Part shown: positions 54,640 to 64,000 of the stretch, piece after piece
Position numbering within the stretch: the first letter of the stretch is position 1
Layout: each line of letters opens with the position of its first letter
Program-made: the position numbers and the translations under genes
Origin: Bacillus mojavensis RO-H-1 = KCTC 3706
GTDB lineage: Bacteria > Bacillota > Bacilli > Bacillales > Bacillaceae
Direction: 5' to 3'
Length of the DNA stretch: 64,000 nucleotides
Assembly: GCF_000245335.1 (NCBI RefSeq)
Contig: NZ_JH600286.1
Span: forward strand, 372,001-436,000
Notes under the pieces: model-generated
Database searches by the model: none
Seen by the model: the letters and a program-made list of their open reading frames with translations, nothing else
What the model was told of the DNA's origin: nothing

Positions 54640-54665
54640 AACACCGCATCTGGCGGTGTTTTTTA
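54640..54665 (+). terminator. Terminator after ktrD
   Basis: ACACCGC-ATCTG-GCGGTGT is followed by T6. Confidence 0.86.
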
Positions 54666-54792
54666 TTGCCAAAAAAAAGATGTGTGACCCGGCACCAGTT
54701 GGAGATCCTAACATAAACAGCTGCAGTTGATTAGCTGGTCTTGCATTTTCAAGCAGAAATAAAAATTTGAAAAACTGGCGAGGAGGATTTCT

Positions 54793-54948
54793 GTGAAACG
54801 TAAAGCTGAGGTCAATGAAGCCATAAAAAACAACAATACACCGACTGAGAGTATGGACAGAAATGCATATAAGACTCAATATCACGACGACCCGAATTTC
54901 CGTGGGGCCAATCGCAATTCCAAACAAGGTCAGCAAGGAGGCGCGTGA
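54793..54948 (+). CDS. Small hydrophilic protein, 51 residues
   Basis: GTG seven bases after AGGAGGATT opens a 51-codon frame (begins KRKAEVNEAIKNNNTPTESM, ends GQQGGA) with charged, Asn/Gln-rich, probably disordered composition. The stop is 2 bases from the next start (TGATCATG). Such composition is common in small spore proteins, but no motif proves it. Likely co-transcribed with the next gene. Confidence 0.65.
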   Translation: MKRKAEVNEAIKNNNTPTESMDRNAYKTQYHDDPNFRGANRNSKQGQQGGA

Positions 54949-54950
54949 TC

Positions 54951-55121
54951 ATGAAAAAGAACCAGCATAGCAAAGATATGCAAAATCATAAAAAGCCGAT
55001 GAATAAGAAGGTGCTTGAGGAAGAATTCTCAAGTGAGCTCGGGGATTACAACGCTGGGAAAATAATTGAAACTCTTGAAATAACAAAGCCGAAAAAGAAA
55101 AAAGAGAAAAAACAAAAATAA
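54951..55121 (+). CDS. Small lysine-rich protein, 56 residues
   Basis: ATG behind GGAGGCGCGTGATC opens a 56-codon frame beginning MKKNQHSKDMQNHKKPMNKK, with an acidic middle (EEEFSSELGDY) and a strongly basic end (KPKKKKEKKQK). It may correspond to the small 168 gene ykzE, though I am not certain. No membrane segment. It ends at a bidirectional terminator shared with ykrP. Confidence 0.68.
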   Translation: MKKNQHSKDMQNHKKPMNKKVLEEEFSSELGDYNAGKIIETLEITKPKKKKEKKQK

Positions 55122-55123
55122 AA

Positions 55124-55160
55124 AACACCTCTTAGGCGGAATGCCGCTTAAGAGGTGTTT
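55124..55160. terminator. Bidirectional terminator before ykrP end
   Basis: AACACCTCTTA/TAAGAGGTGTT with inner AGGCGG/CCGCTT-like pairing lies between convergent genes. Confidence 0.85.
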
Positions 55161-55162
55161 GT

Positions 55163-56185
55163 CTATTTTAAATAGGCATTTTTGCTGTTTCCTCTGACTA
55201 GCTGCAGCAAGCCTGTCATTCTCAGTTCAATGAACGGCTGAGCAACCGTTTTGACGAAATTGCTTGAGAGAATGGAGGTAAGGGCAGCAGTTAAGAGCAG
55301 CAGGATGACTAAGTTTTGATAGTCGGTGAGTCCATCCTCAAGCCCGACCTGCCGGAGTGTTTTAATGATAAACCCGTGGAGCAGGTATACGTAAAATGTC
55401 CTTGTTCCCCACTTTGTAAAGAAATAGCGTTTTTGCGGAACAAGCGCTAAAAAGCTGAAGGTTGCCGCAAAGGCAAGTACATACCAGCTGATCCGGGAAA
55501 GACCGCTTGCCAAGGTGACATCGCCAAATGATGAGTACGGCTTAGAGCCGAACAGCCATGAATAGTCAAAGTCGACCCCCCAACAGATGACAAATACAGC
55601 AGCGAGCACACCGAGCGCAATCTGTTTGCCTCGTTTTGATCTTAGTAAATCAAAGTGATGTTTATTCAAATAAAACCCTACAAGGAACATCGGCAAGAAT
55701 ACAAATGTCCGGGAGAGGCTCAGTGTGCTGCTGACAAAGTCGAGATAGCCGATCAACACCGCGATTCCGCAGCTGACAAACAGCGCCCACTGCTTAGAAA
55801 GCTTTGAAAAAGGATAGAGCAGGATATTCCAGAAAAATAAGCTTACCAGAAACCATAATGACCATTGCGGATCAATCGGATTCATATTTGTCATGCTTTC
55901 GTCTTGAATAATGTAATAAAAGACGGAATAGATGCTTTGGAAAATCAAATATGGAATAATCAGCTTAACCGCCAGCTTTTTCACATATCCGGCACGTTTA
56001 AAACCTTTGGCGAAATAACCGGATACAAGAATAAAGGCAGGCATGTGGAACGTGTAAATGAACTTATAGAGGTAGAGCATAAAATTGTTATCATGAATAA
56101 AAGATCGAAGAATATGACCGAATACAACAAGGAATATCAATAAAAATTTTGCATTGTCAAAATAACTGTCTCGCGATTTATTCAT
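55163..56185 (-). CDS. ykrP: Acyltransferase-3 family membrane protein YkrP
   Basis: This 340-residue protein has about ten membrane helices and the acyltransferase-3 N-terminus [20 protein letters not shown] with the conserved His. Further family features are [16 protein letters not shown] and [17 protein letters not shown]. It likely O-acetylates an envelope polymer; substrate unknown. Ribosome site AGAAGGTGATG. Confidence 0.87.
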   Translation of the reverse strand: MNKSRDSYFDNAKFLLIFLVVFGHILRSFIHDNNFMLYLYKFIYTFHMPAFILVSGYFAKGFKRAGYVKKLAVKLIIPYLIFQSIYSVFYYIIQDESMTNMNPIDPQWSLWFLVSLFFWNILLYPFSKLSKQWALFVSCGIAVLIGYLDFVSSTLSLSRTFVFLPMFLVGFYLNKHHFDLLRSKRGKQIALGVLAAVFVICWGVDFDYSWLFGSKPYSSFGDVTLASGLSRISWYVLAFAATFSFLALVPQKRYFFTKWGTRTFYVYLLHGFIIKTLRQVGLEDGLTDYQNLVILLLLTAALTSILSSNFVKTVAQPFIELRMTGLLQLVRGNSKNAYLK

Positions 56186-56438
56186 AGCATCACCTTCTCT
56201 TTAAATCAGTCACTAAAAGATTATTCCCTGTTGGTATTTATTTTAAAATAAAAGATCAAAAAGGATTTGAAAAAATGGCTGATTGTTAGGACGATGTAAA
56301 GTGACGGTAAGGATCGTTGAAAATGTCTTCTTTATGTAATGACGCTGAAATTTTCTGAAATGTATAGGGCGAATGAAGGAAGTTCATGCAATTTGTAGAA
56401 ATATTGAGGGATAGGTTTTGAAGAAGGAGTGTTTACGC

Positions 56439-58652
56439 ATGGAAACTCTCGATGTCGAGACAAATTCAGGTCTGAAAGAGGAACTGAAGCGCCTCAAAGA
56501 AGAAAATGATCGGCTGAAAAAGGAATTGCATCAGCATCAAGTGATTGTGAACAATACGCTCGATGCTATTTTTATATGTGATAATGAAATGAAAATCGTG
56601 CAGGCAAATGAAGCAACAGCAAGGATGCTTCAAGTGGATGCGGAAGGTTTGAAAGAGCGTTCCGTTATTGATTTTTTGTTTTCTATTCCAAAGGATGAGC
56701 TGGACCTTTCCGTAAAGAAGTTTTTTAAGAAAGGTTTTCTGTGGAAGGAGGTTCCAATCCGGCTGGACAGCGGAGCGACAAAATATATTGAGTTTCTTGC
56801 CAAAAGAGGGATTGGTGAAGATTTCTTTTTTGTCGTTATGAGAGATATTTCTTCAAAGAAAATTCTGGAGCGGGAATTTTCCATGAATGAACAGCTTTTT
56901 AAGGACTTGTTTGACAGAGCTGTCGACGGAATCGTTCTATTTGATAAAGACGGCGGCTTTATTGATGCCAATCTGTCCTTTTGCAAAAGCTTTGAAATCG
57001 ATCAGAATGAGTTGTCACATTTGTCGCTGTATCAATTTATAGACAGCGGCTCACGAAAAGATTTCGATAACATTTGGCACACGCTCTATCGAAAGGGAAA
57101 AGCAAAGGGCGAGCTGCCTGTCAGGCTTCGTTCAGGAGATCAGAAGCTGTTTGAATTTACGATTACGTCTAACATCATCAGCGGTTTTTATATGTCGATT
57201 ATGCGGGATATCACAGAGAAGAGATCCATGGAGCTCCAGCTATTTAAAAGTGAGGAGCGCTTCAGAGAAATTTTTGAAAACGCCATGGATGCCATTATCA
57301 TCTGGTCGAATGACGGAAGAATCGTTAAGGCCAATCAGTCAGCCTGTAAAATTTTTGAGCTGCCGATGAATTTGCTGTTAAAACGAAAGCTGTGTGATTT
57401 TCTCGTGGACTCGAAGAAATACAGCATGACGAAGAGAAAATATGCAAAATACGGTGAGATCAGAGAAGAGATGCTGTTTCAAATGGGAAACGGGCAGTTC
57501 AAAGAGCTTGAATTTACTTCAAAGCGGACAATACTTGAAAACCAGCACTTAACAATTCTAAGAAATGTCAGTGACCGAAAGCGGATGGAAAAGGAGCTTC
57601 GGGAAAGCGAGCTCAAATTCAGAAAAGTGTTCAATGGTTCAATGGACGGCAACGTATTATTCGACAATCAGTACCGAATCATCGACGCCAACCCGTTAGC
57701 GAGCGATATTTTGGGCCTGCCGCATGAAGAACTAAAAAGACACAGCCTGCTTGATATTATATCTTCCTATGATATAGAAAATTTGGCATCGCCGGCAAGG
57801 CAGATTAATTTCGATGAAATGGATAATGAAATTCCATTTTTGCTTAGCAGCAATGATAATAGAAAACTAGAATTTTCATTTAAACGAAATATTATTCAAA
57901 ATATGAACCTGGCTATCTTTAAAGATGTCACAGAGCGAAAAGAACTGGAAGAGCGCCTTCGCAAATCTGATACCCTCCATGTGGTTGGAGAACTCGCTGC
58001 CGGCATCGCTCACGAAATCAGAAATCCAATGACAGCCCTTAAAGGCTTCATTCAGCTCCTGAAAGGAAGTGTGGAGGGAGACTATTCTCTTTACTTCAAC
58101 GTCATCACCTCAGAATTAAAGCGCATCGAATCCATCATCACAGAGTTTTTAATTTTAGCCAAGCCCCAGGCTATCATGTATGAGGAGAAACATGTGACAC
58201 AAATTATGAAAGACACATTAGACCTTCTTAACGCGCAAGCCAATCTCAGCAACGTACAAATGCATCTGGATTTAGTCGGCGACATTCCGCCGATATACTG
58301 TGAACCGAATCAGCTGAAACAGGTTTTTATCAATATATTAAAGAATGCCATCGAAGTCATGCCTGACGGCGGCAATATTTATGTGACAATCAAAAAAGCT
58401 GATCAACATCATATTTTAATATCTTTAAAAGACGAAGGAGTCGGAATCACAGAGGATAAATTAAAGCGTCTCGGAGAACCGTTTTATACAACAAAGGAAC
58501 GGGGAACTGGACTCGGGCTTATGGTAAGCTATAAAATTATTGAAGAACATCAAGGCAAAATAATGGTGGAAAGTGAAGAAGGAAAGGGAACTGTTTTCCA
58601 TCTTACACTGCCCGTCCGGCAGAATTTTGAAGAAAGAAGGCTAGACGAATGA
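56439..58652 (+). CDS. kinE: Sporulation sensor kinase KinE
   Basis: This 737-residue soluble histidine kinase has an N-terminal coiled coil (LKEELKRLKEENDRLKKEL) and about four PAS domains (residues about 40-150, 160-275, 285-395, 405-520; each starts with a LDAIFICDNEMKIVQAN-like block). The HisKA site is ELAAGIAHEIRNPMTALKGF, and the ATPase has NILKNAIEVMPDGG and GTGLGLMVSYKIIEEH. It can feed the Spo0A phosphorelay. ATG at 56439 follows GAAGGAG; overlap of 4 bases with ogt indicates an operon. Confidence 0.92.
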   Translation: METLDVETNSGLKEELKRLKEENDRLKKELHQHQVIVNNTLDAIFICDNEMKIVQANEATARMLQVDAEGLKERSVIDFLFSIPKDELDLSVKKFFKKGFLWKEVPIRLDSGATKYIEFLAKRGIGEDFFFVVMRDISSKKILEREFSMNEQLFKDLFDRAVDGIVLFDKDGGFIDANLSFCKSFEIDQNELSHLSLYQFIDSGSRKDFDNIWHTLYRKGKAKGELPVRLRSGDQKLFEFTITSNIISGFYMSIMRDITEKRSMELQLFKSEERFREIFENAMDAIIIWSNDGRIVKANQSACKIFELPMNLLLKRKLCDFLVDSKKYSMTKRKYAKYGEIREEMLFQMGNGQFKELEFTSKRTILENQHLTILRNVSDRKRMEKELRESELKFRKVFNGSMDGNVLFDNQYRIIDANPLASDILGLPHEELKRHSLLDIISSYDIENLASPARQINFDEMDNEIPFLLSSNDNRKLEFSFKRNIIQNMNLAIFKDVTERKELEERLRKSDTLHVVGELAAGIAHEIRNPMTALKGFIQLLKGSVEGDYSLYFNVITSELKRIESIITEFLILAKPQAIMYEEKHVTQIMKDTLDLLNAQANLSNVQMHLDLVGDIPPIYCEPNQLKQVFINILKNAIEVMPDGGNIYVTIKKADQHHILISLKDEGVGITEDKLKRLGEPFYTTKERGTGLGLMVSYKIIEEHQGKIMVESEEGKGTVFHLTLPVRQNFEERRLDE

Positions 58653-59146
58653 ATTACTATACGACAGCGGAAACGCCGCTCGGGGAACTCGCGATTGTCG
58701 AGGAAGAAGGCCGCATCACCCGTCTCTTTCTCAGTAAGGAAGATTTGATCGAGTGGAAAGAATCTGTTGAGGGTGCGGAGCAGTTAGAGACTGCTTTTCT
58801 GGCAGAAGCGAAAAAGCAGCTTCACGAATATTTTGCAGGGGAAAGAAGGACATTCTCACTGCCATTGAGCCAAAAGGGCACGCCTTTTCAGCAAAAAGTA
58901 TGGGAGGCGCTTGCCATGATTCCATATGGAGAATCACGAAGCTATGCTGATATCGCCGTTGCGGTAGGCAGTCCGAAAGCGGTACGTGCTGTCGGACAGG
59001 CAAATAAACGAAATGACCTGCCGATATTTGTCCCATGCCACAGAGTGATTGGCAAAAACAGCACGTTAACAGGGTATGCCGGAAGCAAAACTGACATCAA
59101 AGCTTATTTGCTGAGCATCGAGCAAATCTCCTACAAAGAAAAATAA
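58649..59146 (+). CDS. ogt: O6-methylguanine-DNA methyltransferase
   Basis: This 165-residue suicide repair enzyme accepts alkyl groups on the Cys in PIFVPCHRVIG. The helix-turn-helix region GESRSYADIAVAVGSPKAVR is upstream of it, and the Asn hinge and RAVGQANKRNDLP are normal. It is the inducible-independent Ogt/DatA type. Starts within the last codons of kinE. Confidence 0.95.
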   Translation: MNYYTTAETPLGELAIVEEEGRITRLFLSKEDLIEWKESVEGAEQLETAFLAEAKKQLHEYFAGERRTFSLPLSQKGTPFQQKVWEALAMIPYGESRSYADIAVAVGSPKAVRAVGQANKRNDLPIFVPCHRVIGKNSTLTGYAGSKTDIKAYLLSIEQISYKEK

Positions 59147-59235
59147 AACATATGGCACGTTCCCTTTTTTCGCTGCCGACATATGATTTTACTAAGTTAA
59201 AAAAGTTGGTCTGATGAAAGAGGAGGACAAAGCAA

Positions 59236-59361
59236 TTGAAGCCGAGCCGCTCTGAGAAAATTGCCGTTTTTGCCGAACTGCTTGTGAAACTGCATATCTT
59301 ATCCAGCGCTCAAAAAGATGAAATGATCAATATGAATATGAGTAAACAAAAAAACCGCTGA
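59236..59361 (+). CDS. 41-residue ORF downstream of ogt
   Basis: TTG seven bases behind AGAGGAGGAC opens a 41-codon frame beginning KPSRSEKIAVFAELLVKLHI and ending MNMSKQKNR. The first 25 residues could form an amphipathic helix. The stop codon sits in the 5' arm of a terminator, typical of a real short gene. No family recognised. Confidence 0.5.
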   Translation: MKPSRSEKIAVFAELLVKLHILSSAQKDEMINMNMSKQKNR

Positions 59362-59398
59362 CTCGCCCCTTTATGAGCAAAGTCTTCAGCGGTTTTTT
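59351..59398. terminator. Bidirectional terminator between the 41-residue ORF and mtnA
   Basis: AAAACCGCTGA/TCAGCGGTTTT with T6 overlaps the end of mtnA on the other strand. Confidence 0.8.
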
Positions 59399-60458
59399 AA
59401 TGAACCTTTTCGCCTGTGAACAGCTTTTCAATTTCTTCTTCATAGGAACCAGTCATAATCCCTTTTTCAGTAATGATCCCAGAAATAAGATGGTGAGGTG
59501 TAATATCAAAAGCAGGATTAAAGACAGGCACTTCAGCCGGAGCGGTCCGGACGCCGGAAATGTTCCTGACTTCCTCAGGATCCCGTTCCTCTATCGGGAT
59601 ATCAGCCCCGCTTTTTACTTTAGTGTCAAAAGTAGATAAAGGTGCTGCTACAAAAAACGGAATATCGAAGGCGTTTGCTAAAATAGCAAGCCCGTAAGTG
59701 CCAATTTTATTTGCAGTATCTCCGTTCCTTGCAATTCGGTCAGCGCCGACGATGACGGCAGAAATTTGTTTTTCTTTCATCGTATGGGCTGCCATACTGT
59801 CCGTAATCAGAGTGACGTCAATACCGCCCTGCATCAGCTCCCAAGCAGTAAGCCGTGAACCTTGAAGAACCGGTCTGGTTTCACAAGCATAAATATGAAG
59901 CCCCAAATCCTTTTGTTTGGCCAAATAAAACGGGGCAAGTGCGGTTCCATAGCGGCTTGTCGCGATAGAACCGGCATTGCAGATTGTCATAATCCGGTCG
60001 CCTCTTTTGAAAAGCTGAAGCGCGTTTTGGCCGATCATCCGGCACGTTTCTTCATCCTCGACTTGAATCTGAATCGCTTCATGGACAAGGTTGGTTTTTG
60101 CTTCATTTACAGAAATGGCGTTTTGAATTGATTGGCTCAGTCTTTCGAGCGCCCATGATAAATTGATCGCGGTCGGCCTTGAACTGTTCAAATCATTTTT
60201 GATATTATCCAATTCGCGGCGGAAATCCGCCACATTATCAGTTTCAATGTCTTTTGCCGCCAGCGCGAGCCCAAATGCTGCCGTAATGCCGATCGCCGGG
60301 GCTCCTCTCACTTTTAGTGAGACAATCGCGTCAAATACTTCTTCTTTCGTTGTCAGCTCCAAATATTCCGTGACATCAGGAAGCTTTTGCTGATTTAAAA
60401 TCTTAATGGCTGTTTCTTTCCATTCAACAGAACGCGGAACAGCAAATGAATTGGTCAT
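59397..60458 (-). CDS. mtnA: Methylthioribose-1-phosphate isomerase
   Basis: This 353-residue enzyme of the eIF2B-like family converts MTR-1-P to methylthioribulose-1-P in methionine salvage. The catalytic Cys is in [15 protein letters not shown] (near 160) and the Asp in [20 protein letters not shown] (near 240). Other motifs are [16 protein letters not shown] and [16 protein letters not shown]. It is the second gene of the S-box-controlled mtnKA operon, 7 bases after mtnK. Confidence 0.95.
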   Translation of the reverse strand: MTNSFAVPRSVEWKETAIKILNQQKLPDVTEYLELTTKEEVFDAIVSLKVRGAPAIGITAAFGLALAAKDIETDNVADFRRELDNIKNDLNSSRPTAINLSWALERLSQSIQNAISVNEAKTNLVHEAIQIQVEDEETCRMIGQNALQLFKRGDRIMTICNAGSIATSRYGTALAPFYLAKQKDLGLHIYACETRPVLQGSRLTAWELMQGGIDVTLITDSMAAHTMKEKQISAVIVGADRIARNGDTANKIGTYGLAILANAFDIPFFVAAPLSTFDTKVKSGADIPIEERDPEEVRNISGVRTAPAEVPVFNPAFDITPHHLISGIITEKGIMTGSYEEEIEKLFTGEKVH

Positions 60459-60465
60459 GGTTGAA

Positions 60466-61674
<1,209 letters not shown>

Positions 61675-61714
61675 TTATGTAACATCTTGATATGTGTGCC
61701 GCAGAATGGCCGTA

Positions 61715-61921
61715 AAAAAGCCTCCTTCTCAGAGAGAAGGAGGCTTAACAATTATGTCCCGCCTCTCTTATCTCTCAGATCAGATCTGATGGAATTAGCA
61801 CCGTGCCTTACGAGACCTCAGTCTCGGCGCCATGAAGATGCGCCCCATTTCACAATGGAATTACGGTCGGTTGCTGTTGGGGTCAAAAGGCCAATCCCTC
61901 GCCCAACTCTCGATAAGAGAA
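61715..61921 (-). promoter_or_regulatory. SAM-I riboswitch (S-box) upstream of mtnKA
   Basis: On the minus strand the leader begins TTCTCTTATCGAGAGTTGGG, continues through the S-box core and GAGACTGAGGTCTCGTAAGG stem, and ends at a terminator (AAGCCTCCTTCTC/GAGAAGGAGGCTT plus T6, 61716-61748). It has an 83-base core identical to the metE leader. SAM should turn the operon off. Confidence 0.96.
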
Positions 61922-62001
61922 TATATTCACTTGTTAAACAATTCTAATTTATCAGTTGATGAACATAGTAACAGGTGAGTGTTTTAATTGTCAATATATT
62001 T

Positions 62002-62781
62002 TTAATATAAATCTTTTCTGATATCATCGAAAACAGGGATTTTCCCCCGTACCTCAACGCTTTCTTGGAGGTCAATTTCCGCTCTGACAATGCCTTCTTC
62101 TCGGCCGCCCTCTGCCAATATACGTCCCCAAGGGTCAATAATCAGGCTGTGCCCGGCGAATTCATTATCGGGATTAGCTCCTGTGCAATTGCAGGCAGCG
62201 ACAAAGCATTGATTTTCAATGGCCCGCGCAATAAGCAGGCTTTTCCAATGATCAAGGCGGGGCAGAGGCCATTCCGCAGAAATGAACAGCACGTTAGCGC
62301 CTTTTGTCGTATGTTTTCTGATCCATTCCGGAAAACGGATATCATAACAGATCAATCCGGAACTTTTGACGCCGTCAAGCTCGAAGTATCCATCCTCGGA
62401 ACCGGCTGATAAATATACATGCTCATCCATCAGCTGAAAAAGATGGGCTTTGCTGTACTCTTTAATGATTCGTCCTTCCTTATCTGCGATGAACATTGTA
62501 TTATAAACATCAGAACCCTTTCTGACAGCAACAGATCCTGCGATAATATGAACCCCGTGTTTTTTTGCGGTTCTTTGCAGCCAGCTTTGAGCAGTGTGCC
62601 CGTCTTCATCAGCAAGCTGATCAAGATTGGCAAGGTCGTAACCGGTCGTCCATAATTCAGGGAGAACAAGAACATCAGCATGTTTACTCTCTTTTTCGAT
62701 TAAATATTCAGCCTTTTTTATATTTTCAGAAGGTTTTCCGTATGAAATATCAAATTGAAGACAAGATATGGTCCATTTCAT
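62002..62781 (-). CDS. mtnU: Carbon-nitrogen hydrolase MtnU
   Basis: This 259-residue nitrilase-superfamily amidase has the triad Glu in SYGKPSENIKKAEYLIEKES (about 23-25), Lys in IKEYSKAHLFQLMDE (near 110), and Cys in SSGLICYDIRFPEW (near 145). It is the omega-amidase-like enzyme linked to methionine salvage, probably acting on alpha-ketoglutaramate or related amides made by MtnE. It is convergent in direction with mtnKA but has its own leader. Confidence 0.92.
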   Translation of the reverse strand: MKWTISCLQFDISYGKPSENIKKAEYLIEKESKHADVLVLPELWTTGYDLANLDQLADEDGHTAQSWLQRTAKKHGVHIIAGSVAVRKGSDVYNTMFIADKEGRIIKEYSKAHLFQLMDEHVYLSAGSEDGYFELDGVKSSGLICYDIRFPEWIRKHTTKGANVLFISAEWPLPRLDHWKSLLIARAIENQCFVAACNCTGANPDNEFAGHSLIIDPWGRILAEGGREEGIVRAEIDLQESVEVRGKIPVFDDIRKDLY

Positions 62782-62877
62782 TTTTTAACACCTCATATTT
62801 TTCTTTTACTTTTTTTCATTTAACCATATATGATACTGGACTATCATTTCAAGATTTTTTTTAGAAGGTGAAAACAG

Positions 62878-64000
62878 ATGAAATTTGAACATTCTCAAGT
62901 GCTGCAGAAACTGCCTAAACAATTCTTTGCTTCTCTAGTGCAGAAAGTGAATCGAAAGTTGAAAGAAGGACATGATGTCATTAATCTGGGGCAGGGGAAT
63001 CCCGATCAGCCGACGCCCGAGCATATCGTGGAGGAAATGAAGCGAGCCGTTGCTCAGCCCGAAAATCATAAATACTCGTCATTCCGAGGCTCGCACAGTC
63101 TAAAATCAGCAGCGGCGGCATTTTATAACAGAGAATACGGCGTTCAGCTTGATCCGGAAACTGAAGTAGCCGTATTATTCGGCGGGAAAGCCGGTCTTGT
63201 CGAGCTGCCGCAATGCCTGCTAAATCCTGGGGATACGATTTTGGTTCCTGATCCCGGTTATCCGGATTATTGGTCCGGTGTCACGCTTGCGAAAGCGAAA
63301 ATGGAAATGATGCCGCTCACTAAGGAGAAATCGTTTCTTCCTGAATACGCAAGCATTCCCGCTGACATAAGAGAACAAGCGAAATTGATGTACTTGAATT
63401 ATCCGAATAATCCGACTGGAGCCGTCGCTACCGCCGATTTTTTTGAAGAAACGGTGAGTTTTGCGAAAGAAAACGAAATCTGTGTGATCCATGATTTTGC
63501 TTACGGGGCAGTGGGCTTTGACGGACACAAGCCTTTAAGTTTTTTGCAGACTGAAGGCGCTAAGGATATCGGAATTGAAATTTACACACTGTCTAAAACA
63601 TATAATATGGCGGGCTGGCGGGTCGGTTTTGCAGTTGGAAACGCCTCGGTCATAGAAGCGATCAATCTTTATCAAGACCATATGTTTGTCAGTCTTTTCA
63701 GAGCAACCCAGCAGGCTGCTGAGACGGCACTCCTATCAGAGCAGACTTGCGTAGCGGAGCAAAATGCCCGATATGAAAGCAGGCGCAACACTTGGGTAGC
63801 AGCATGCCGGGAAATCGGCTGGGATGTAACAGCACCGTCGGGTTCATTTTTTGCGTGGCTGCCGGTGCCTGAAGGCTATAGCTCTGAGCAATTCTCAGAT
63901 CTCTTGCTTAGAAAAAGCGAATGTGGCGGTGGCAGCTGGAAACGGCTTTGGTGAATATGGAGAAGGGTATGTCAGAGTGGGGCTCTTAACGAGTGAAGCT
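62878..64000 (+). pseudogene. mtnE: Methionine aminotransferase MtnE, frameshifted and cut by the window end
   Basis: This type I PLP aminotransferase transaminates ketomethylthiobutyrate to methionine. It has VINLGQGNPDQPTPEHIVEE, AKLMYLNYPNNPTGA, DFAYGAVGFDG, and PLP-Lys in IYTLSKTYNMAGWRVGFAVG. As written the frame ends at 63954. Removing one A from A5 at 63912-63916 gives LLRKANVAVAAGNGFGEYGE and stays open to the window edge (VRVGLLTSEA), as the family expects. The C-terminus lies outside. Confidence 0.9.

Overview
The window is chromosomal DNA from the Bacillus subtilis species group. From memory of B. subtilis 168, gene content and order follow its dppE-to-mtnE segment almost throughout. 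The regulatory RNAs are typical of the group (guanidine-I, proline T-box, two SAM S-boxes, TPP, M-box, yybP-ykoY). Divergence is too large for me to call it strain 168, and I cannot name the species. I see no rRNA, tRNA, IS element, prophage or CRISPR array.

Layout. 1-5.4 kb: end of dppE and ykfABCD (murein tripeptide uptake and salvage). 5.4-12.8 kb: pgl, ykgA, ykhA, hmp, ykzH, ykjA, ykkAB, then a guanidine-I riboswitch and the SMR pump genes ykkCD. 12.8-18 kb: purU, T-box-controlled proBA, and the peroxide module ohrA-ohrR-ohrB. 18-20.5 kb: guaD flanked by two genes I do not recall at this place in 168, a GT2-TPR glycosyltransferase and a histidine phosphatase. 20.5-25.2 kb: metE with S-box, ispA, rsbRB. 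25.2-29.1 kb: the TPP-riboswitch ykoFEDC importer. 29.1-32.7 kb: two-component system ykoGH with PepSY proteins ykoI and ykoJ, then ykzD. 32.7-36.2 kb: M-box, a 40-codon ORF, mgtE, tnrA, ykzB-ykoL, ykoM. 36.2-41.7 kb: envelope-related ykoN, ykoP, ykoQ and the ykoS-ykoT membrane glycosylation pair. 41.7-47 kb: NHEJ genes ku-ligD and the c-di-GMP protein dgcW. 47-56.2 kb: ykoX, Mn riboswitch-ykoY, sigI-rsgI, sspD, ykrK, htpX, ktrD, two tiny genes and ykrP. 56.4-64 kb: kinE-ogt, a tiny ORF, and methionine salvage genes mtnA, mtnK (S-box), mtnU and mtnE, cut by the window end.

The most striking sequence-level feature is eight single-base frameshifts in seven otherwise intact conserved genes (proB, ispA, ykoD, ykoH, ykoI, rsgI twice, mtnE), each at or beside a short mononucleotide run. 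Restoring one base at each site rejoins a full-length family protein. This pattern looks more like base-calling or assembly error than biological decay, so those genes are annotated as broken as written but probably intact in the cell.

I did not find a convincing undescribed multi-gene system. The best candidates for new biology are the GT2-TPR gene beside guaD, the 40-codon ORF between the M-box and mgtE, the YkoS-YkoT pair, and the small ORFs near ktrD and ogt.
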